The notes under the pieces are model-generated. The model was given only the letters and a program-made list of their open reading frames with translations. It ran no database searches and was not told where the DNA came from. From assembly GCA_028710415.1 (NCBI GenBank), contig JAQTUE010000015.1, positions 107,793 through 153,631 on the forward strand: DNA of 45,839 nucleotides, given 5' to 3'. A program made the position numbers and the translations under genes. The first letter of the stretch is position 1. Every line of letters begins with the position of its first letter. Source of the DNA: Paludibacter sp. (GTDB lineage: Bacteria; Bacteroidota; Bacteroidia; Bacteroidales; Paludibacteraceae). Positions 32,518-40,354 of this stretch are shown here, one piece after another.

Positions 32518-33231
32518 ATGGAAGTAAACGTCATTTATCACCAGTCATGTCTTGAAGGCCTTAAGCAACTGCCGGATGATTGTGTCGATTTGATATTTAC
32601 CGATCCGCCTTATTATCAATACCGGGCAAAGAATGTCATGGGGCTTAAGAAGCACAAGGACGTAGTTACTGAATTTGGTTTTGATGGGTTTAATTCGGAA
32701 GAGGAGTACCTGCAGTTCCTGGAAGAAGTTTTAGTAGAGTGTTACAGGGTGTGTAAGCCTGGTGGGACAGGCTATCTGTGGTGTGGCGATGATTTTGTAT
32801 CATTCCTGAATCGTATGGTAGAGCGGGTGGGCTTTCAATTCAGGAAGGTGATCCACTGGCACAAGACAAATCCTTTCCCTGCTATCTATACCCGGAAAAT
32901 GTATTCCAACAGCATGGAAATGCTGGTCCATTTCTCAAAAGGTTCACCCAAGACATGGAACAATAAGCCTGTAAACGAAATGCATAATTTCATTCAATCC
33001 CCCATCTGCATGGGTAAGGAACGGTCGAAACACAAAACGCAAAAGCCCCTGAAAGTATGTTTTCCATTTATTGAAATCAGCAGCAACGAAGATGATCTGG
33101 TCCTCGATCCGTTTATGGGTTCGGGAAGTACTGCCGTTGCCTGCAAATTATTGAAACGTAACTTTATTGGCTACGAATTGAACGAAGAATTCTTCCATAT
33201 TGCCAATGAACGTTTAGTCAAGACCAAATAA
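32518..33231 (+). CDS. Solitary DNA methyltransferase (adenine-N6 or cytosine-N4)
   Basis: About 238 residues. Catalytic motif IV is TDPPYY (about 28-33) near the N-terminus. The SAM-binding motif I lies near the C-terminus: 'LVLDPFMGSGSTAVACKLLKRNFIGYEL'. This order is that of beta-class amino-methyltransferases. The ATG at 32518 fits the family N-terminus ('VIYHQSCLEGLKQLPDDCVDLIFTDPPY'); an upstream frame into the heptad repeat is not convincing. No restriction enzyme or specificity subunit is adjacent, so it is an orphan methylase that could act in regulation, replication or protection. Target sequence unknown. Confidence 0.92.
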   Translation: MEVNVIYHQSCLEGLKQLPDDCVDLIFTDPPYYQYRAKNVMGLKKHKDVVTEFGFDGFNSEEEYLQFLEEVLVECYRVCKPGGTGYLWCGDDFVSFLNRMVERVGFQFRKVIHWHKTNPFPAIYTRKMYSNSMEMLVHFSKGSPKTWNNKPVNEMHNFIQSPICMGKERSKHKTQKPLKVCFPFIEISSNEDDLVLDPFMGSGSTAVACKLLKRNFIGYELNEEFFHIANERLVKTK

Positions 33232-33243
33232 GACATTATAATA

Positions 33244-33281
33244 CACAAAGAAGCCGGACTGATTCAGCCCGGCTTCTTTGT
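33244..33281. terminator. Intrinsic terminator after the methyltransferase
   Basis: A 13-bp stem, ACAAAGAAGCCGG/CCGGCTTCTTTGT, with a 12-nt loop. Usable in both directions between convergent genes. Confidence 0.88.
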
Positions 33282-33313
33282 ATTCTATAAGTTATATCTT
33301 TTATAAGTGGTCT

Positions 33314-33355
33314 AAACCTCAAACCTCAAACTACCTACTACTTACTACCTACTCT
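33314..33355. repeat. Heptad tract abutting the fabH stop
   Basis: Six in-register heptads: AAACCTC (twice), AAACTAC, CTACTAC, TTACTAC, CTACTCT. They end one base before the stop codon of fabH (33357). The unit changes from the AAACCTC to the CTACTAC family without losing the 7-nt register. Confidence 0.82.
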
Positions 33356-33356
33356 T

Positions 33357-34346
33357 TTAATATCCCCATTTCAAATAAATGGATCCCCAGGTAAAACCAG
33401 CACCAAAAGCAGTCAGGATAATGTTATCCCCTTTTTTGAATTGTTTCTGGCATTCCCATATTCCAAGTGGAATACTTGCTGCCGAAGTATTGCCAAAATG
33501 ATCGATATTGATAATCACTTTTTCATAAGCTACGCCGGTACGTTGAACAACAGCATCGATGATACGCAGGTTTGCCTGATGAGGAACCAGCCATGCAATA
33601 TCTTCAGGTTTAAGGTTGTTTTTGTCCATTATATCTGCTGATACTTCTGCCATGTCAGTTACGGCATGTTTAAACACATAGGCGCCTTCCTGGTAAGTAT
33701 AATGTTGTTTCTTGTCAATCGTTTCATGGGTGGGAGGATACGCTGATCCACCAGCCTTGATATGCAAGTGTTTCATGCCAACTCCATCGGTATGTAAAAT
33801 TGAATCCATAACCCCAAATTCCTCTGTGGTAGGTTCAACAAGTACTACGCCGGCACCATCTCCGAATAGTGGAGCAGTTGTACGGTCTGAGTAATCGGTA
33901 ATTGATGACATTTTGTCGGCACCAATAACGAGTATTTTCTTGTAGTGTCCTGATTCAATAAAGCTTGATGCTGTGGCAAGTGAAACGATAAAGCCTGAAC
34001 ATGCAGCCTGGATATCGAAAGCAAGTGCATTTTTAATGCCTGCCTTTTCAGCAGCCATAGAAGCACACGAAGGATAAATATGATCAGCAGTAGTTGTTCC
34101 GCAAAGTACCAAATCAATTTCTTCAGGTTTTGTTCCCGTTTGAGCAAAAAGGTCTTCAATTGCCTTGGCAGCCATAAATGATGTTCCCGTGTGTTTTGTT
34201 TTCAAAACACGACGTTCACGAATACCGACGCGGGAGGTAATCCACTCATCGTTGGTATCCATCATGGTGCTAAGTTCATGGTTATTCAAAATGTATTCCG
34301 GAACATATCCGCCTACACCTGTAATAACTGCTCTTAATTTTGACAT
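33357..34346 (-). CDS. fabH: 3-oxoacyl-[ACP] synthase III
   Basis: 329 residues, the standard length. The catalytic triad is complete: C116 in AACSGF, H256 in PHQANLRI and N286 in HFGNTSAAS. It condenses acetyl-CoA (or another acyl-CoA primer) with malonyl-ACP to start fatty-acid synthesis, in the cytoplasm. It is the third gene of the conserved DUF177–rpmF–fabH cluster (92 bp after rpmF). In many Bacteroidota era and der follow; here era is divergent on the other side of a histidine kinase gene and der is absent. Confidence 0.97.
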   Translation of the reverse strand: MSKLRAVITGVGGYVPEYILNNHELSTMMDTNDEWITSRVGIRERRVLKTKHTGTSFMAAKAIEDLFAQTGTKPEEIDLVLCGTTTADHIYPSCASMAAEKAGIKNALAFDIQAACSGFIVSLATASSFIESGHYKKILVIGADKMSSITDYSDRTTAPLFGDGAGVVLVEPTTEEFGVMDSILHTDGVGMKHLHIKAGGSAYPPTHETIDKKQHYTYQEGAYVFKHAVTDMAEVSADIMDKNNLKPEDIAWLVPHQANLRIIDAVVQRTGVAYEKVIINIDHFGNTSAASIPLGIWECQKQFKKGDNIILTAFGAGFTWGSIYLKWGY

Positions 34347-34438
34347 AATTTATTTATTAAGTACATAAAAATCAAGCCCTAAAGAGAGTGTTTAGAGCTT
34401 AATTGTATTTTTAATGATATTTTTAAAAGTGGGCCGGA

Positions 34439-34624
34439 TTAAACGGCTGCCAGTTTTTCAATTGCTAATTTACCTCTGTAGTAGCCACATTCGCCACAAA
34501 CAGTATGATAAATATGAGCTGCACCGCAATTTGAACATGTTGCCAATGTTGGAGCTACTGCTTTATAGTGCGTTCTTCTTTTTCTTGCTCGTTGTTTCGA
34601 GATTTTCCTCTTAGGATGTGCCAT
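34439..34624 (-). CDS. rpmF: 50S ribosomal protein L32
   Basis: 61 residues. It starts MAHPKRKISKQRARKRRTHY, the hallmark of L32, and has a four-cysteine zinc ribbon (CSNC...CGEC, about 34-49), so it is the zinc-binding C+ form. It is a structural protein of the large ribosomal subunit. It lies 13 bp downstream of the DUF177 gene and is co-transcribed with it and fabH. Confidence 0.98.
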   Translation of the reverse strand: MAHPKRKISKQRARKRRTHYKAVAPTLATCSNCGAAHIYHTVCGECGYYRGKLAIEKLAAV

Positions 34625-34637
34625 CTTAGTTGTTTAT

Positions 34638-35216
34638 TTAATTGTTTTCTGTTATATTTTGCAGACCATCCCATCGCGGGTCAGTCTGTATTTCATCCGG
34701 TGTAAAGTCATCATCATCATCAAATTCAACGGCTGAATTATCGTCATCATCATCGTCGCCTTTTTGACGGGTAATGTGCTTCTTCAACTTTGTAACCATT
34801 GTCTTATTGCATTCACCGGTGGCATGTACATGCTTCATAGGAATGTTTAATACGATAAATTCGTATAAAAACCAGGCAATATTGATTGCTCCTTCTGCTT
34901 CAGGAACTATGACTATTTCGTCTTCTTCGGAAAAAGTATCTCCAAATTTGACTTGTAATTTTTCTTTGTAATGTATGGGTTGAACCATATCATCCAGACA
35001 CCTGTCGCATGGAATAGTAACAGTCCCATCCAGAATAAATAGAAGCTCATAGGTAGTTTGTTTCTTTTGAACAGTTACTTTCGCTTTTATATCTCCCTTT
35101 TGTACTTCCGGACTATCAATTTTCTTGAAATATGCGTTATCCAGGTCATACTCGAACACCCGCGTTTCATTGCTTATGTCCTTTAATACTACATTGTACA
35201 GCTCGAATTTTGACAT
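34638..35216 (-). CDS. DUF177 / YceD family protein
   Basis: 192 residues. The DUF177 core has the two-cysteine motif 'VTIPCDRCLDDMVQPI' and a later 'LNIPMKHVHATGECNKTMV'. The C-terminus carries a long acidic run of Asp residues (about 151-172). YceD proteins are encoded with rpmF throughout bacteria and are linked to 23S rRNA accumulation or ribosome assembly. First gene of the rpmF-fabH operon with a well-formed promoter 26 bp upstream. Confidence 0.93.
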   Translation of the reverse strand: MSKFELYNVVLKDISNETRVFEYDLDNAYFKKIDSPEVQKGDIKAKVTVQKKQTTYELLFILDGTVTIPCDRCLDDMVQPIHYKEKLQVKFGDTFSEEDEIVIVPEAEGAINIAWFLYEFIVLNIPMKHVHATGECNKTMVTKLKKHITRQKGDDDDDDNSAVEFDDDDDFTPDEIQTDPRWDGLQNITENN

Positions 35217-35241
35217 TATTCACTTGATATTTAAAACCGCG

Positions 35242-35270
35242 CAAAGGTACAAAAATATGTTCTATTACAA
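35242..35270 (-). promoter_or_regulatory. Promoter of the DUF177–rpmF–fabH operon
   Basis: On the minus strand, TTG (35268-35270), 18-bp spacer, TACCTTTG (35242-35249). Confidence 0.75.
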
Positions 35271-35380
35271 AATAGTTTCTTTTATATTTTACGATTATTA
35301 TTCAATCCAACCGTTCAAAACTAAAAAAACTATTCGTTTTTTGACTTATTGTGCTTTTGATTAGTACTGTATAACTTAAT

Positions 35381-36550
35381 TTATTTATTTGAATTCACTT
35401 TTAAAATAATCCGGAATACGGTTCCCGCATTCAATTCCGACTGTTTTACAAATATCTTTCCCCCGTGATATTCTTCGATGATTCGTTTTGCCAGTGAAAG
35501 CCCTAAGCCCCAGCCGCGTTTTTTAGTAGTAAAGCCGGGTGTGAAGATAACCTTGAACTTGCGTTTGTCCATTCCTTTTCCGGTGTCTTTGACATCAATA
35601 TAGACTTCATCGGTCTTTGGAATAACATTGATATCTATTCTACCCACACCATCCATGGCATCAATTGCATTCTTGCATAAATTCTCAATCACCCATTCAA
35701 ACAAAGGGACGTTTAGTTCTATAAAAAGATGTTCATCGGCCGGTATGTGGCATTGAATAACCACTTTCTGCGATGAACGGTTGGTCATGTATTGTACGGA
35801 ATTCAGGAGAGTCTCGTTCAGGCTCACTATCTGCAAGTCGGGTTTGGAACCTATCTTTGAAAACCTTTCGGCAATAATACGCAACCGGTTCACATCTTTT
35901 TCCATCTCGCCGATTAATTTATCTTCCTGATGCCGCATTTTAAGTAAATCCACCCATGCCAGCAAGGACGAAATAGGAGTTCCCAGTTGATGGGCTGTTT
36001 CTTTCGATAGCCCTACCCATACCTGGTTTTGTTCTGCTTTCTTGGTCCCCGAGAAGGCAAAGAAGGCAACCAGCAGGAATACGAATATTACACCGAGCTG
36101 GATGTACGGGAAGTAATATAATTGCTTGATAATAAGCGAGTCGTCGTAGTATAAGTATTGTACAGTCTTATCAAGTTTGATTTTTATCCCGGGACGATTT
36201 GCTTTGAACCTGGCTATCTCATTTTCATAGAATTCAGGGACCTCCGTTTTAGGTTCTGTGATGTTCAGGGATGAAATGACATTGTTATTTGCATCCGTCA
36301 TGATGATGGGTATTGTCGTGTTGCCCTCAATAATTTTCATGATCAGGTCAATGTTGTTGCTGCCTTCATCAACAATGGACTGATGGATGGCCTCCGCCCA
36401 TATTTCTACTTTTTTATGTTCTTCTGCCGCCAGTGATTTGGCTAAACTGTTGGTAAATAAAGTGGATACCAATACAATTGCTATGGCAATAAGTATAAAT
36501 ATAAGTTTTAACCGTTGTGAAATCTCATATAATTTATTAATATTGAGCAT
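35381..36550 (-). CDS. Membrane sensor histidine kinase
   Basis: 389 residues. Two transmembrane helices (about 14-36 and 148-166) bracket a ~110-residue periplasmic sensor domain. The kinase core follows: H-box KETAHQLGTPISSL (phospho-acceptor His187), N-box LCKNAIDAMD (N294), G1 DTGKGM (322-327) and G2 GWGLGLS (346-352). There is no HAMP domain. All catalytic motifs are intact. No response regulator gene is adjacent, so it is an orphan by position. The predicted signal is unknown. It lies between the divergent era promoter and the DUF177 promoter. Confidence 0.93.
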   Translation of the reverse strand: MLNINKLYEISQRLKLIFILIAIAIVLVSTLFTNSLAKSLAAEEHKKVEIWAEAIHQSIVDEGSNNIDLIMKIIEGNTTIPIIMTDANNNVISSLNITEPKTEVPEFYENEIARFKANRPGIKIKLDKTVQYLYYDDSLIIKQLYYFPYIQLGVIFVFLLVAFFAFSGTKKAEQNQVWVGLSKETAHQLGTPISSLLAWVDLLKMRHQEDKLIGEMEKDVNRLRIIAERFSKIGSKPDLQIVSLNETLLNSVQYMTNRSSQKVVIQCHIPADEHLFIELNVPLFEWVIENLCKNAIDAMDGVGRIDINVIPKTDEVYIDVKDTGKGMDKRKFKVIFTPGFTTKKRGWGLGLSLAKRIIEEYHGGKIFVKQSELNAGTVFRIILKVNSNK

Positions 36551-36632
36551 AATTCTTTGTGAGCAATTAGTAGAATAATCCGTTTTCGTTCAAACGTCAA
36601 ATATAGTAAAAAAGTATGAATTGAATCTTCAA

Positions 36633-36661
36633 TTTGTTTTGCATTAATTGTCGTATCTTTG
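36633..36661 (+). promoter_or_regulatory. Promoter of era
   Basis: TTTG (36633-36636), 17-bp spacer, TATCTTTG (36654-36661, exact -7 match). Confidence 0.68.
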
Positions 36662-36711
36662 TATCAGATTTCAGGCACCAGGTGATTGTCATCACGAACT
36701 GAAATCTGATA
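36662..36711 (+). promoter_or_regulatory. Two-tier hairpin in the era leader
   Basis: A perfect 13-bp inverted repeat, TATCAGATTTCAG (36662-36674) and CTGAAATCTGATA (36699-36711), encloses an inner stem GTGAT/ATCAC (36682-36686/36691-36695). It begins directly after the -7 box and ends 26 nt before the ATG. It could be a 5' UTR structure or an operator. Confidence 0.65.
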
Positions 36712-36737
36712 ACAGAAAACTCATATCAAATTTTATT

Positions 36738-37619
36738 ATGCATAGATCAGGTTTTGTAAATATAGTAGGGAATCCGAATGTGGGTAAATCTACCTTAATG
36801 AATGCCTTAGTGGGCGAGAGGATCTCCATCATTACTTCAAAAGCGCAGACAACCCGTCATAGGATCATGGGGATTGTAAACGGCGAAGACTTTCAAATTG
36901 TCTATTCCGATACCCCGGGTGTGTTGAAACCCAATTACCGCCTTCAGGAATCCATGTTAAACTTCTCTCGTTCTGCTCTTACTGATGCCGATGTGTTGTT
37001 GTATGTCACCGATGTGTACGATTCCTACGAAAAGAATGAAGATTTTATTGAAAAGGTAAAAATGAATCCTGCTCCGCTTTTGCTTATTATCAATAAAATC
37101 GACCTCATTGATGAGGAAAAACTAGTGATTCTGGTTGATAAATGGAAAGCTCTATTGCCAAAGGCTGAGATTTATCCGGTTTCTGCATTGGAAAAATTCA
37201 ACCTGGACAACCTGTTTAACCGCATTAAGGATTTATTACCTGAATCGCCTGCATTTTTTGATAAAGATCAACTAACAGACAAACCATCCCGTTTCTTTGT
37301 GACAGAAATTATCCGTGAGAAGATCCTGATGAATTACGATAAGGAAATTCCATATTCCGTAGAGGTGGAAGTAGAACAATTCCAGGAAGATGAGAAACTG
37401 ATCCGTATCAATGCATTGATTTATGCCGAACGTGATTCACAAAAAGGAATCCTGATAGGCCATGGTGGTAAATCCCTCAAGAAGGTAGGTACTGAGGCTC
37501 GTAAGGATATGGAAATATTCTTCGATAAAAAGGTGTTTTTGGAATTATTTGTGAAAGTGGAAAAGGACTGGCGGAATAAAGATATTAAATTAAGGAATTT
37601 TGGATATAATCCCGATTAA
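36738..37619 (+). CDS. era: GTPase Era
   Basis: 293 residues. G1 is GNPNVGKST (11-19), G3 'SDTPGV', G4 'NKID', and the C-terminal KH domain has 'GILIGHGGKSLKKVGTEARKDME'. Era binds the 3' end of 16S rRNA and is needed for 30S maturation. The ATG at 36738 gives the family N-terminus MHRSGFVNIVGNPN; a longer frame begins upstream of the likely transcription start and is rejected. It has its own promoter and a structured leader. Confidence 0.97.
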   Translation: MHRSGFVNIVGNPNVGKSTLMNALVGERISIITSKAQTTRHRIMGIVNGEDFQIVYSDTPGVLKPNYRLQESMLNFSRSALTDADVLLYVTDVYDSYEKNEDFIEKVKMNPAPLLLIINKIDLIDEEKLVILVDKWKALLPKAEIYPVSALEKFNLDNLFNRIKDLLPESPAFFDKDQLTDKPSRFFVTEIIREKILMNYDKEIPYSVEVEVEQFQEDEKLIRINALIYAERDSQKGILIGHGGKSLKKVGTEARKDMEIFFDKKVFLELFVKVEKDWRNKDIKLRNFGYNPD

Positions 37620-37629
37620 TTCCTGAACA

Positions 37630-37658
37630 TTGAAATGAACCAAAATTAAATAAATTTG
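37630..37658 (+). promoter_or_regulatory. Promoter of the YtxH/holin-X operon
   Basis: TTG (37630-37632), 18-bp spacer, TAAATTTG (37651-37658, exact -7 match). The leader before the ATG at 37784 is about 120 nt. Confidence 0.65.
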
Positions 37659-37783
37659 TTTTTAATTTAATGAACGTAATTTCCGTCCTGTTTCTCTTTT
37701 TATTTTTCTTCCAAATCGGATTGTCAAAGTAAGTTCATATGCAGTAAATTGTTTTTATTAACAACTAATTAAAATTCAATGTT

Positions 37784-37993
37784 ATGAAAAGTACAGTTGG
37801 TTTAATTTGTGCATTCCTGGGTGGTGCAATTGTTGGTGGAGCCTTAGGTGTTATGTTTGCTCCCGAAAGTGGTGATGAAACCCGTAGGAAAATTATGGAA
37901 GCTCTCGAAAAAAGAGGCATTAAATTGAGTAAAGCCGATATGGACGATCTGGTTGATGAAATCAAGTCTGAAGTTATTGGTGAAGAAAAATGA
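37784..37993 (+). CDS. YtxH domain-containing small membrane protein
   Basis: 69 residues. A glycine-rich N-terminal transmembrane helix ('GLICAFLGGAIVGGALGVMFAP') leads into the YtxH signature 'APESGDETRRKIME' and a charged helix. YtxH proteins are general-stress-associated membrane proteins in many bacteria. First gene of a three-gene operon with holin-X-like and small basic proteins, an arrangement that fits an envelope stress role (inference). Confidence 0.92.
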   Translation: MKSTVGLICAFLGGAIVGGALGVMFAPESGDETRRKIMEALEKRGIKLSKADMDDLVDEIKSEVIGEEK

Positions 37994-38013
37994 TTCATTA
38001 AAACCATTCTGCA

Positions 38014-38376
38014 ATGACGAATAACCCCGAACAGACTGAAAATTTCCAACAACTCTACGACGATGTAAAGAAATATATTTTTTTACAGACCGAGTATATA
38101 AAGGTTGAATTTGTTGAAAAGTTGACAATACTCTTGTCAACTTTGCTTATTATTACGTTGATAATCGTATTGGCAGTTATAGCATTATTTTATTTGTTTT
38201 TCTCGCTGGCCTATGCTTTTGAACCAATAGTAGGCAGTTTGGGTGCCAGCTTTGGGATTATTTCAGGGATTTATGTTGTCCTGATTGTCGTGCTTTATTT
38301 ACTTCGGAAGCAATTGATCATCACTCCAATGGTAAAGTTTCTCTCGAATTTGTTTCTGTCTAAAATAAACAAATAA
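38014..38376 (+). CDS. Phage-holin-X-like (PF07332 type) membrane protein
   Basis: 120 residues with two strong transmembrane helices (about 38-66 and 76-100) behind a charged amphipathic N-terminal helix ('LYDDVKKYIFLQTEYIKVEFVEKL'). This is the layout of the actinobacterial holin-X/YqjE-like family, which despite the name is a chromosomal envelope protein here. It lies 20 bp after the YtxH gene and 4 bp before the next one, so all three are co-transcribed. Confidence 0.88.
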   Translation: MTNNPEQTENFQQLYDDVKKYIFLQTEYIKVEFVEKLTILLSTLLIITLIIVLAVIALFYLFFSLAYAFEPIVGSLGASFGIISGIYVVLIVVLYLLRKQLIITPMVKFLSNLFLSKINK

Positions 38377-38380
38377 ATCT

Positions 38381-38641
38381 ATGGAAATTGTTCCTACATC
38401 AGCCTCTAAGAGAAAAGCAGTCGGTCTGGAGATACTATTAAATCGAAAGGCAGAATTAAAAGACCAAATTAAGGATCAAAAAATTCTTATCACTGAAAAG
38501 ACTCAGGATCTTTTCACACCAACCTCGTTAACGAACTATTTATTCCGTTCATTTAATAAAGGGTTGAATGTGATTGATGCCGTATTAATGGGATATAAAA
38601 TTGTAAAGTCCATTCGAACCCTATGGCGTAAGTTCAAATAA
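38381..38641 (+). CDS. Small hypothetical protein of the YtxH operon
   Basis: 86 residues; no named family recognised. The N-terminal half is a charged helix ('LEILLNRKAELKDQIKDQKILITEKTQDLF'). The C-terminal half ('FNKGLNVIDAVLMGYKIVKSIRTLWRKFK') is an amphipathic basic helix likely to touch the membrane. Its position 4 bp after the holin-X gene and before the shared terminator marks it as the last operon member. Confidence 0.8.
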   Translation: MEIVPTSASKRKAVGLEILLNRKAELKDQIKDQKILITEKTQDLFTPTSLTNYLFRSFNKGLNVIDAVLMGYKIVKSIRTLWRKFK

Positions 38642-38675
38642 TGATGCCAGATGAATGATAAATATATAAAAAAAG

Positions 38676-38698
38676 CGGAACTTGTTCCGTTTTTTTTA
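38676..38698 (+). terminator. Intrinsic terminator of the YtxH operon
   Basis: A short stem, CGGAAC/GTTCCG, with a TT loop, preceded by A8 and followed by T8. The upstream A-run would extend the pairing. The following 38699-38846 holds no gene. Confidence 0.85.
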
Positions 38699-38846
38699 TA
38701 TAAAACAGGCAAATGTCCAAATACAATAATACAATGATTGGTTTCAGGTATATGGATAGAATCTTCAAAATGATAAATAATTCAATATAAATACAAAATC
38801 CGGGGTTCAATTCTCATTGGTTTTCATTCCTGTTGAAAAATTATTG

Positions 38847-38854
38847 TATATTTG
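38847..38854 (+). promoter_or_regulatory. -7 box of the serine ammonia-lyase gene
   Basis: TATATTTG, an exact TAnnTTTG match, 50 bp before the ATG at 38904. No well-spaced TTG was found. Confidence 0.6.
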
Positions 38855-38903
38855 TTTTCAGTATGCACTGTTTCAACTAATCTATGCAAATTAAAAGTTC
38901 CGG

Positions 38904-40115
38904 ATGGAAAGTATAAAATCAATTTTCAAAATAGGCAATGGTCCTTCAAGCAGCCATACCATGGGTCCTAAACTGGCTGCCGAACAATTTAAAAAAGATA
39001 CCCCCTCAGCACATGCTTATAAGGTAACCTTGTATGGCAGCCTGGCTGCTACCGGCAAAGGTCACTTTACCGACAAGGCAATAGCCGATTCTTTCTTACC
39101 CTTTCCGGTAGAATTTACCTGGCTGCCCGAAATCGTGTTGCCTTTCCATACCAATGGAATAAAGTTCGAAGCACTGGCCCTTGATGGCAGGCTTATTACC
39201 GATTGGCTGGTGTATAGCATTGGGGGTGGCAAAATAGCTGATGAGCATTCCCATCTCACTGAAAAACATTTATACGAACAGCATACCATGTCCGGAATAC
39301 TTCTTACTGTGGAGAAACAGGGTAAAACCTATTGGGAATATGTGCAGGACCATGAAGAATCCGATTTGTGGGATTACCTGAACGAAGTATGGAAAACCAT
39401 GCAGCAATCAGTTCGTGACGGGTTGGATAATGATGGTGTGTTGCCCGGGGAGCTCAATTTAAGGCGTAAGGCTGCGTCGTATTGGGTGAAAGCTAAAAGT
39501 TACAAGACAAGCCTTCAGAACCGTTGCCTGATCATGGCATATGCTTTAGCAGTGGCAGAACAGAATGCAAGTGGTGCCAAGGTGGTTACAGCCCCTACCT
39601 GCGGATCGGCGGGCGTATTACCTGCCATCCTGTATCATTTGAAAAACTACCATGAATTTTCCGATAAAAATATATTGCAGGCCCTGGCCACTGCAGGTTT
39701 GTTTGGCAATGTCATCAAAGTGAATGCATCCATTTCGGGTGCCGAAGTCGGTTGCCAGGGTGAAATAGGTTCTGCCTGTGCCATGACTGCTGCGGCTTCC
39801 AACCAGATATTCGGGGGCAGTCCACAGCAAATTGAATATGCTGCTGAAATGGGATTGGAACATCACCTGGGCCTGACTTGTGATCCGGTTTGCGGACTGG
39901 TACAAATACCCTGTATCGAGCGCAATTCATTTGGTGCCTTGCGTGCCCTGGATGCGAACATGGCTTCCATGCTTTCGGATGGGAAACATATCATCAGTTT
40001 CGATAAAGTAGTTGAAACAATGCGCTTAACCGGGAAAGATATCCCCAGCCTGTATAAGGAAACCTCCGAAGGCGGATTGGCTAAGATCGGTAAACCTGGG
40101 GCGGATATGTGTTAG
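38904..40115 (+). CDS. sdaA: L-serine ammonia-lyase, iron-sulfur type, single chain
   Basis: 403 residues holding both beta and alpha parts in one chain, as in E. coli SdaA/SdaB. The N-terminal signature is 'KIGNGPSSSHTMGP' (about 9-22). Later come 'TAPTCGSAGVLPAIL', 'GAEVGCQGEIGSACAMTAAA' and 'LGLTCDPVCGLVQIPCIERN', which carry the cysteines that bind the catalytic [4Fe-4S] cluster. It converts L-serine to pyruvate and ammonia; the oxygen-sensitive cluster suits an anaerobe. Transcribed alone. A 33-unit heptad repeat starts 3 bp after its stop codon. Confidence 0.96.
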   Translation: MESIKSIFKIGNGPSSSHTMGPKLAAEQFKKDTPSAHAYKVTLYGSLAATGKGHFTDKAIADSFLPFPVEFTWLPEIVLPFHTNGIKFEALALDGRLITDWLVYSIGGGKIADEHSHLTEKHLYEQHTMSGILLTVEKQGKTYWEYVQDHEESDLWDYLNEVWKTMQQSVRDGLDNDGVLPGELNLRRKAASYWVKAKSYKTSLQNRCLIMAYALAVAEQNASGAKVVTAPTCGSAGVLPAILYHLKNYHEFSDKNILQALATAGLFGNVIKVNASISGAEVGCQGEIGSACAMTAAASNQIFGGSPQQIEYAAEMGLEHHLGLTCDPVCGLVQIPCIERNSFGALRALDANMASMLSDGKHIISFDKVVETMRLTGKDIPSLYKETSEGGLAKIGKPGADMC

Positions 40116-40118
40116 GTG

Positions 40119-40349
40119 AAAGACAAAGGACAAAAGACAAAGGACAAAGGACAAAGGACAAAGGACAAAGGAAAGAAAGACAAGAGCCAAGAGCCAAGAG
40201 CCAAGAGCCAAGAGCCAAGAACCAAGAACCAAGATCCAAGATCCAAGAACCACAGAACGCGGAACACTTCTCCTCAACGTTTCAAACTTCAAACTTCAAA
40301 CTTCAAACTTCAAACACCAAACGCTGAACGCTGAACACGGAACACAGAA
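40119..40349. repeat. 33 consecutive heptads, changing unit, no register slip
   Basis: Every 7-nt step from 40119 to 40349 falls in one register. AAAGACA/AAGGACA units (40119-40167) lead through two transitional units to AAGAGCC (five copies, 40182-40216), then AAGAACC and AAGATCC (40217-40251). Next are ACAGAAC, GCGGAAC and two diverged units, then TTTCAAA/CTTCAAA (40280-40314), CACCAAA, CGCTGAA (twice), CACGGAA and CACAGAA. It fills the gap between the convergent sdaA and rnz genes, from 3 bp after one stop to 5 bp before the other. Apparent frames across it are only repeat translations. Confidence 0.95.
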
Positions 40350-40354
40350 CGCTT

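Noticed and set aside
40109..40334. Two overlapping 72-codon frames rich in Lys, Gln and Pro
   Set aside because: Both are the heptad tract read in different frames; a 7-nt unit gives a 7-residue protein repeat in every frame.
40119..40349. CRISPR array
   Set aside because: Repeat units are 7 nt with no spacers and no cas genes in the window.
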